DNA of 64,000 nucleotides from Cervus elaphus (lineage: Eukaryota; Chordata; Mammalia; Artiodactyla; Cervidae). The notes under the pieces were generated by a model. The model ran no database searches. It was not told the origin of the DNA and worked only from the letters and a program-made list of their open reading frames with translations. The stretch is taken from NCBI RefSeq assembly GCF_910594005.1, contig NC_057815.1, positions 64,680,052-64,744,051 of the forward strand, written 5' to 3'. The position numbers were made by a program, and so were the translations under genes. Of the stretch, positions 56,641 to 64,000 are shown in pieces. Within the stretch, counting starts at the first letter, position 1, and every line of letters begins with the position of its first letter.

Positions 56641-56845
56641 TGGGCTTCCCTGGTGGCTTAGCAGTAAAGAATCCACCTGCAAAACAGGAGACAAGGGTTT
56701 GATCCTGGGTCAGAAAGATCCCCTGAAGGAGGAAATGGCAACCCACTCCAGTATTTTTGCCTGGGAAATTCCATGGACAGAGACTGACAGGCTACAGTCC
56801 ATGGGGCCACAAGAGTCAGACTCAGTTTAGCCACTAAACCACCAC
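56641..56845 (+). repeat. Bov-tA SINE
   Basis: Sense Bov-tA ('gggcttccctggtggcttag', 'gcaaaacaggagacaagggt', 'tccatggggccacaagagtc'). Confidence 0.93.
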
Positions 56846-57670
56846 CCCCACTTTCCTACATTACTTTTTCCAAGACATAGAAAGACAGTAATCTCACCTT
56901 TTTTTAAAAAAACTGTTTGTTTTGATATAAATACACACAATTTTTCATAAACCACTTCTAAGTCCTATAACTCTACCTTTTACTTTTATTTGTTTGGTCA
57001 GACACTCTCTCTGTTCCTCTAGTGTGCTGTGTCCCTCACTGAGATGGGTAAAAAAAGGAAACCTGACTTTGTTGAACTGCAGATTTATTTCTGAGGCTCT
57101 TACACTGATAGGCAAGCACAGAGTCACTAAACTCCAAACTCCCAGACCAGTCAGAATTCCACCCTTGTTTAGTCGTTTTTAATGGCTAAGCATTACCATG
57201 GGCACTGTGGTCTTGTACAATACTTTGAGCCATAGGAGGGGGGAAAAATCATTATTTTTGATGAAATAGACTTTATAAAGCAAGCTCTGCTAGATAAACA
57301 TTTCTGTTAAATTTGAATCATACTGGTATCTTGATTTAACAAATTTTCATTTAATTGTTTCCAGTGTAATAAAACACATAAATGATCCTAGTAATAATAA
57401 GTTATATTTTCTTATTACTTCATAGCTATTCAACCTGGTCAGAAACAAGTTAAGTATAAATTCTTTTCATTCTCAAGAATCTCTCCTATATGAAAAATAT
57501 TCTCTTGAAATTTTTTTAATGCATGTGTTTTTTAGAAGTATGTTGTTTAACCTGTAAATATTTGAATATTTTCAAGCTTTCTGTCATTGATTTCTGGTCT
57601 GAAAATATACTTTATAAGACTGATATTTTTAAAATATGTTAAGGTGTGCTTTAAGACCCAGAATGAGGTC
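56846..57670. other. Unassigned AT-rich stretch
   Basis: The part from 57450 to 57660 ('ttgttcttgaaat'-like, 'gatttctggtctgaaaatat') may be old L1. No gene. Confidence 0.3.
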
Positions 57671-58768
57671 TTGTTTGTTGTTCAGTCGCTATGTCACATC
57701 CAACTCTTTGTGACCCCATGAACTGCAGCATATCAGGCTTCCCTGTCCTATTCTATCTCCCTCAGCTTGCTCAAACTCATGTCCATTGAGTCAGTGATAC
57801 CATTCAACCATCTCCTCCTCTGTCACCCCCTTCTCCTCTTGCCCTTAGTCCTTCCCAGCATCAGGGTCTTTTCCAAATGAGTCAGTTCTTCACATCAGGT
57901 GGCCAAAGTACTGGAGCTTCAGCTTCAGCATTAGTCCTTCCAATGAATATTCAGGGTTGATTTCCTTTAGGATAGACTGGTTTGATCTCCTTGCTGTCCA
58001 AGGGGCTCTCAAGAGTCTTCTCCAACACCACAGTTCAAAAGCATCAATTCTTCGGTGCTCAGCTTTCTTTATAGTCCAACTTTCACATCCATACATGACT
58101 ACTGGAAAAGCCATAGCTTTGATTATACAGACCTTTATTGGCAAAGTGATATCTCTGCTTTTTAAAACACTGTCTAGGTTGCCATAGCTTTTCTTCCAAG
58201 GAGCAAGCATCTTTTAATTTCATGGCTGCAGTCACTGTCTGCAGTGATTTTGAAGCCCAAGAAAATGAAATCTGACATTTAATGGCAGAAAGTGAAGAAA
58301 AGCCTCTTGACGAGGGTGAACTTTCTTGTTCACTTTCTGCCATTAAAGTGATATCATCTGAATATCTGAAGTTGTTGGTATTTCTCCCAGCAATCTTGAT
58401 TTCAGCTTGTGAGTCATCCAGCCCAGCATTCTGTATGATGTACTCTGCATATACGTTAAATAAGCAGGGTGACAATATACAGCCTTGACTTATACTTTTC
58501 CCAATTTTGAATCAGTCTGTTGTTCCATGTCCAGCTGGTTTCTCAGGAGGCAAGTAAGGTGGTATGGTATTCTCATCTCGAGAATATTCCACACACACAC
58601 AAAAAAAGAATATTCCACAGTTTATTGTGATCCACACAAAGGCTTTAGCATAGTCAATGAAGCAGAAGTAGAGTTTTTTTTGGGGGGGAATTTCCTTGCT
58701 TTTTCTATGATCTAGTGGATGTTGGCAATTTGATCTCTGATTCCTCTACCTCTTCTAAATCCAATTTC
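57671..58768 (-). mobile_element. BovB LINE with internal inverted segment
   Basis: Antisense BovB from 'gttgttcagtcgctatgtca' to 'ctgattcctctacctcttct'. Frames broken. About 45 bases near 58276-58320 are in the sense orientation, and about 150 bases of normal sequence are missing beside them. Confidence 0.93.
58278..58347. repeat. 19-base perfect inverted repeat (hairpin)
   Basis: TTTAATGGCAGAAAGTGAA at 58278-58296 and its exact complement at 58329-58347, with a 32-base loop, made by the small inversion in the BovB copy. Confidence 0.95.
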
Positions 58769-60800
58769 TAAAATGAAGTCTAGTCCGGTGAATATTCTAA
58801 GTGAACTTGAAAATGATCTTTGTTCTGCTGTGATTGAAGATAGTACCCTACAAAATGTCTGTTAGAACATGTTGGTTCATAGTTTTGTTATATGAACTAT
58901 ATCTTTATGGATTTTCTGCCTGCCAGATCTATCAATACTGAAAGAAGGGTGATTAAGTTTCCAACTACATAGTGGATTTGTCTCTATCTCCATGCAGTTT
59001 TATTTGGTTTTGGCTCACATAATTTTATCTCTACTGTCAGGCACATACACACTTCAATTGTTGTGTCTTCTTGGAAAATCAATAATTCTATCCATAATGC
59101 ATTTCTTTCCCCCTGAAAATTTTCACTGTTCTGAGATATGCTTTATCTCAAGTTAATAGCGCTACTTCAGCTTTCTTTTGTTTAGAGTTTGCAAGGTATG
59201 TCTTACTCCATCATATTATTTTTAATCCATTTGATTCTTTACAGTTAAGATAAATTTCTTGTAGACAACTTAGAGTTAAGTTTTTCTTTATTGTGGCAAA
59301 ACACACACACACGAGACATGAAATCTACCATCTTAGAATTTTAAATACACAGTACAGCATCATTAACTCCAAGCACAACGCTGTTCAAGAGATCTCTCAG
59401 AACCTTTTCATCTTGTATGACTGAGTCTATAGCCCACTAAACAGCAATTCCCTATTTCCCTCTCTCCCCAGTGCCTAGCAACCACCATCCTACTTTCTGC
59501 TTCTATGAGTTTGACTAGACACTTCATGTAAGTGGAATCCTGCAGTATTAGTCCTCCTATGACTAGCTTATTCCACTTGGCATGGTGTCTTTGAGATCTA
59601 TTTATGTTTCGGCAAATGGTAAAATTTTACTCTTTCTCATGGATAAATATTCCACCTAGATAGATGTGTGTGTGATACTACATCTTTTTATCTATTCATT
59701 GGTACATGAATAATTATGTTGTTTCCATATTGTAGATAATGTTGCAATGAACATGACAGTGCAGATATCTCTTTAAGATCCTGATTTTAATTATCTTTAA
59801 TAGACATCCAGAAGTGGGTTTGCTGGATCGTGTAACGGTTCTATTTTTAATTTTTTGAGAAAATTTAGTACTGCTTTTCACAGTAGCTGAACCAATTTAC
59901 ATTTCTACCAACAAACAGTGCACAGTGTTTCCCTTTTTTCCACATCCTCCGCAAGCTTGCTCTCTCTTCTTTTTTTTATAAAATAGCCTATTTCTATAAA
60001 ATAGCTCTCTCTTTCCTTTTTTATAAAATGAAAAAACAAGTGTGAAATGATTAGTAATTTTGGTCTTGATTTTCATTCCCTGATGATTTGTGATGTTGAG
60101 AATTTTTCATGTTCCTTTTGATTATTTGTATGTCTTGTTGGAAAATATCTATTCAGTTTCTCTGCCCTTTTTAAAAATTTTATCTTATTGAGTATGCTTG
60201 ATTTATATCTCTGTCCATTTTTAAATCAGGCAGTTTGGATATTTTTGCTATGGAGTTGTATGAGTTCCCTACATATATATTTTGGATAATAATCCTTACA
60301 AGATATATGTTCTGCAAATATATTCTCTCATTCCATACTTTGCTTATTTGTTTCATAAATTGTTCCCATTGCTGCACAAAGCATTTGAGTTAGATGTAGT
60401 CTCACTTGTTGATTTTTGTTTTTGTTGTCTGTATTTTTGTGTCATACAGAAAAAATTATTGCCAAGACAAACTCAAGAAATTTTTTCCTTTAGGAGTTTA
60501 ATGGCTTGGTGTCTGAGTTTAGGTCTTTAATCCACTTTGAGAGGCTTGTGTGTGTGTGTATGTGTGTGATGTATGATATGGGTCCAATTTCATTTTTCTC
60601 CTGATTACCCAGTTTTCCTAATACTATTTGTTAAAGAGACTATCTTTCTCTGTTAAACATTCTTGACCATTGTTAACCAGCTATGTAAAACTTTATTTGG
60701 GGGCTCCCTTTTGCTCCATTGATTTGTCTGTTTTTATGCCAATCCCGTACTGTTCTGATCAATACAGCTTGGTAATAGTGTTTAAAATAACTACAGAATT
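58769..60800 (-). repeat. Old L1 LINE
   Basis: Antisense old L1. Its parts are 58770-59275 ('gtgattaagtttccaactac', 'gctacttcagctttcttttg'), 59276-59560 ('ttctttattgtggcaaaaca'), and 59560-60790 of ORF2/3' type ('ggtacatgaataattatgtt', 'gtgggtttgctggatcg', 'acagcttggtaatagtg'). Probably more than one element. Confidence 0.75.
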
Positions 60801-61094
60801 ATAGGTAGTTGTAAAAAACAATGTAAAGAGTAGCCCCTCATACAATACACCTAGTTTTACCCAAGGGTAACATCTTGCATAACTATAGTAGAATATCTAA
60901 ACCAAAAAAATGACATTAATAAAATCCACATATTTTATTTAGATGTTAAAAATTTTACATGCACTTATTTCAAGGGAGTGGTTCTAGGCAATTTTATCAC
61001 ATGTATAGGTTTTTATAAGCATCAACACAATCAACAGGGTGTTCCTGTTGGGCTGTACTCCACAGGCTTTTGAGACCTGTGCTTGCCCAGCTTT
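60801..61094 (-). repeat. Old L1 LINE, related to 21640-21960
   Basis: 'aagagtagcccctcatacaa', 'acccaagggtaacatcttgc', 'ataactatagtagaatatc': antisense L1-like. Confidence 0.5.
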
Positions 61095-61107
61095 AAGATG
61101 GAAGAAA

Positions 61108-61428
61108 AGAGGGCTTCCCAGATAGCTCAGCTGGTAAGGACTCCACCTGCAATGCAGGAGACCCAGTTCGATTCCTGAATTGGGAATATCTGCTGGAGAA
61201 GGGTTAGGCTACCCACTCCAGTATTCTTGGACTTCCCTCATGGCTCAGCTGGTAAAGAATCTGCCTGCAATGTGGGAGACCTGGGTTCGATCCCTGGGTT
61301 GGAAAGATCCCCTGGAGAAGGGAAAGGCTACCCACTCCAGTATTCTGGCCTGGAGAATTCCATGGACTGTATAGTCCATGGGGTCGCAAAGAGTCGGACA
61401 CAACTGAGTGACTTTCACAAAAAAAAAA
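61108..61428 (+). repeat. Bov-tA SINE, dimer, with TSD
   Basis: Two sense Bov-tA heads in a row and one body, then an A run. Flanked by AAGATGGAAGAAA at 61095-61107 and 61429-61441. Close to consensus and therefore young. Confidence 0.95.
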
Positions 61429-61441
61429 AAGATGGAAGAAA

Positions 61442-62495
61442 GAGTTAAGAGTCAGCAACAGAGGCGTCAATGGTATAATAGATGGGGAATTTCAATGTCT
61501 GAAGTAAGTTCCTTGCGTGACACCACACGGTAAGTGGGGATGGCAGGAAGAACATGGTGGCAAACTTTGCTCCCTGGAGAAGGGGAGATTACTAGTTAGA
61601 GGGGAATTGACATCAGGTGGGCTCATTAGTTACCAGGAAACCAGTAAAGGGGTATGTCCCCTCACTGTCCCTTTGATAAGAACAGCAACTATCTGGGGCC
61701 TGAGGAAAGTACGTAGGAAGGTCAATTATGTGAGTAGGGTGTAGGTAAAGAGGCACTGGTCAGGCAGGGGATGTACAGAGAACAGAAGAGGCTGACATGG
61801 CATCTTGCTGGAGACCCAGAAATTAGACTCATTTCCCAGTGAGTCCAGCGTTGTGGCTCAGTCCTCAAAAAAATTTCCATTTACTCGGACTGGAGAGGAC
61901 ATGTAAGGCATCTAACAGTCACGATACAGGAGACATCATGACAAGCAAAATACAAGCAGTAATCACATCTGAGATAATACTACACCCACCTATGGTTTTT
62001 TGTCCTGGTCTGCAATAATAGTCAGAAAATTCAAGTTTTCAGTGAAACAGGAACATTTGCAAAATCATGTTTATAAGAGCCACCTCTGAACCACAGCTAC
62101 CCCATTTTGAAATTCGAATGCGTTCGCTTCCTCAATGACCATAGCAGCTGTACAGTGCATGTCTGAAAGGCCACAAAACAGGATGCTCTGGTCAGCAAAA
62201 TTTAAGTTAAACTATGCAGAAGCCAGAATGACTTTCCCAGACCTCAGTAAGGCAGAGGTTTCCACCATTTCCCTTTTTGACTAAAAACCTTCCAATAGAA
62301 AACACTTCTGATTAGAATATTAGTTCAGAGATGCTGGGGTGCTGACTGCTGCTACACCAGGTTCAGATCATGTTCATTGGTGCTAAGCCTCCTTTATATT
62401 CACCCAGTCATTCATATTGGGGGAAAACTAATCAGAATGTGTGAGGCTGAGACATATGTTAATGAGGAAACACTTTAGAGGCCATATATTTGTTT
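61442..62495. other. Unassigned block of mixed composition
   Basis: About 1 kb with balanced base composition and no recognisable gene. It may be part of an endogenous retrovirus-like or other old repeat, but I see no LTR ends, primer site or protein motif that would prove it. Confidence 0.3.
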
Positions 62496-63355
62496 TAACT
62501 TTTTAATTTGTGTTGAGGTATAGCTGATTAACAATGCTATGATAGTTTCAAATGAACAGTGAAGGGACTCAGTCATACATATACATGTATCCATTCTCCC
62601 CCAAACTCCCCTCCCATCCAGGCTGCCACATAACATTGAACAGAGTTCCATGTGCTATATAGTAGGTTCTTGTTAGTTATCTACAAGGGTCTACAAGTCA
62701 ATCCCAAACTCCCTAACTACCCCTTCTCCCCATCCATCCCCCCAGCAATCATAAATTTGTTCTCTAAGTCTGTGAGTCTCTTTCCATTTTGTATATAAGT
62801 TCATTTGTGTCATTTCTTTTTAGATTCCACACATAAAGAATGTCAGAAGATATTTCTCCTTCTCTGAAATTACCTCACTCATTATAACAATCTCTAGGTC
62901 CATCCATGTTCCTGCAAATGGCATTCTTCCATTCCTTGTAATGGTTGAGTAATATATACATATCACATTTTCTTTATCCATTCCTCTGTTGATGGACATT
63001 TAGGTTTCTTCCATGTCTTGGCTATTGTAAACAGTGCAGCAATGAACATTGGGGTGCATGCATTCTTTTGGATGTTTTTCTCTAGATATATGTCCAGCAG
63101 TGGGATTGCAGGGTCATATGGTCACTGTATTTTTAGTTTTTTAAGGAACCTCCATACTATTCTTTATAGTGACTGTACCAATTTACATTCCCACCAACGG
63201 TTTAGAAGGGTTCTTTTCTCTCCACACCCTCTCTAGCATTTATTATTTGTAGAGTTTTTTATGATAGCCATTCTTACTGGTGTGAGGTAATATCTCATCA
63301 CAGTTTTGATTTGCATCTGTCTAGTAATTAGCAATGTTGAGCATCTTTTCATGTG
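62496..63355 (-). repeat. L1 LINE 3' end
   Basis: Antisense L1: 3' UTR ('gttgaggtatagctgattaa', 'gctgccacataacattgaac') then ORF2 end ('ccattcctctgttgatggac', 'gcagcaatgaacattggggt', 'tcatttgc'-type 'gatttgcatctgtctagtaa'). Moderately diverged. Confidence 0.85.
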
Positions 63356-63673
63356 TTATATATTTTATGCCATACACAGCAGCAGCAGCAAGTCTCATGC
63401 TCCTTTGAGGTGGAACAGTTTTTTGAGTGTGCTCAGAATCAGGGTGACCTTAAGCTTTGTGAGGGTTTCACAAGGTACTAGAACCTTGTGAAACATTGGT
63501 GAATGGATTAGCTTAATCGAGAAGTTCCGACCAAAGATGTGAAAAATCATCTCTCATGCCCACATTGGTTTAACATTACAAATATAATTGATAGTGAAGA
63601 TTTAAAGTGTGAAACCACCAGGTAAACCTCTCCTCAATCATTAACAACTTTTGTGCTTCCTCAGGATTGCTGA

Positions 63674-63951
63674 TAGAGAAGGCAATGGCACCTCACTCCA
63701 GTACTCTTGCCTGGAAAATCCCATGGACGGAGGAGCCTGGTAGGCTGCAGTCCATGGGGTCGCTGAGAGTCGGACACGACTAAGCGACTTCACTTTCACT
63801 TTTCACTTTCATGCATTGGAGAAGGAAATGGCAACCCACTCCAGTGTTCTTGCCTGGAGAATCCCAGGGACGGGGGAGCCTGGTGGGCTGCCGTCTCTGG
63901 GGTCGCACAGAGTCAGACACGACTGAAGCGACTTAGCAGCAGCAGCAGCAA
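63674..63951 (+). mobile_element. BOV-A2 SINE with AGC tail and TSD
   Basis: Two-unit BOV-A2 ('gagaaggcaatggcacctca', linker 'cttcactttcacttttcact', 'gagaaggaaatggcaaccca') ending in AGC repeats. Flanked by GATTGCTGA at 63665-63673 and 63952-63960. Near consensus, so a recent insertion. Confidence 0.95.
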
Positions 63952-64000
63952 GATTGCTGAGGAAGAGGGTTTTCTCATTCTGTGGAAGTTCATTGAGATG

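Noticed and set aside
61442..62495. Endogenous retrovirus remnant
   Set aside because: No LTR borders, primer binding site or retroviral protein motif could be seen, so the call is not supported.

Overview
The window looks like nuclear DNA of a bovid (Bos or a close relative). The evidence is its repeats. There are many copies of the RTE-type LINE BovB, tRNA-derived Bov-tA and BOV-A2 SINEs (two BOV-A2 copies end in the typical AGC run), one CHR-type SINE and ruminant L1 3' ends. Bacterial features such as operons, CRISPR arrays or ribosome binding sites are absent and not expected.

Four olfactory receptor loci of class I (fish-like), family OR52, all lie on the minus strand: an intact OR52 gene (44-994), an intact OR52B4-like gene (12849-13793), a second intact OR52B4-like gene (31666-32610) and a decayed OR52B4-like pseudogene (52640-53581). 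Each intact gene is one uninterrupted coding exon of 314-316 codons. Three of the four have a good splice acceptor 30-40 bases before the start codon, as expected when one or more 5' non-coding exons lie upstream. The two middle genes also share about 1 kb of 5' flank containing a conserved O/E-like site. Tandem duplication of a whole gene unit explains this best. The setting fits the class I receptor cluster that corresponds to human 11p15.4; that placement is inference.

Between the third and fourth receptor loci is an intronless SSU72-like sequence (46889-47468, minus), a retrocopy of the RNA polymerase II C-terminal-domain phosphatase. It keeps the CX5R catalytic motif and a plausible CCAAT/TATA promoter, but a one-base-type frameshift breaks the reading frame near its end.

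Most of the rest is transposable-element sequence. By region: 1-12 kb old L1/MIR plus BovB and SINE pieces; 16-19 kb and 25-30 kb three long 5'-truncated BovB copies; 34.6-37.1 kb a tandem duplication carrying an L1 3' end; 38-44.5 kb a stack of nested and partly inverted L1 copies; 48-52 kb BovB inserted into BovB; 56-64 kb SINEs, BovB and old L1. Several insertions have clear target-site duplications, so their order can be read. Stretches with no assignment are listed as such.

I found no evidence of a new biological system. The most useful leads are the shared putative receptor promoter block, the SSU72-like retrocopy with its promoter, and the mosaic L1 tandem duplication.
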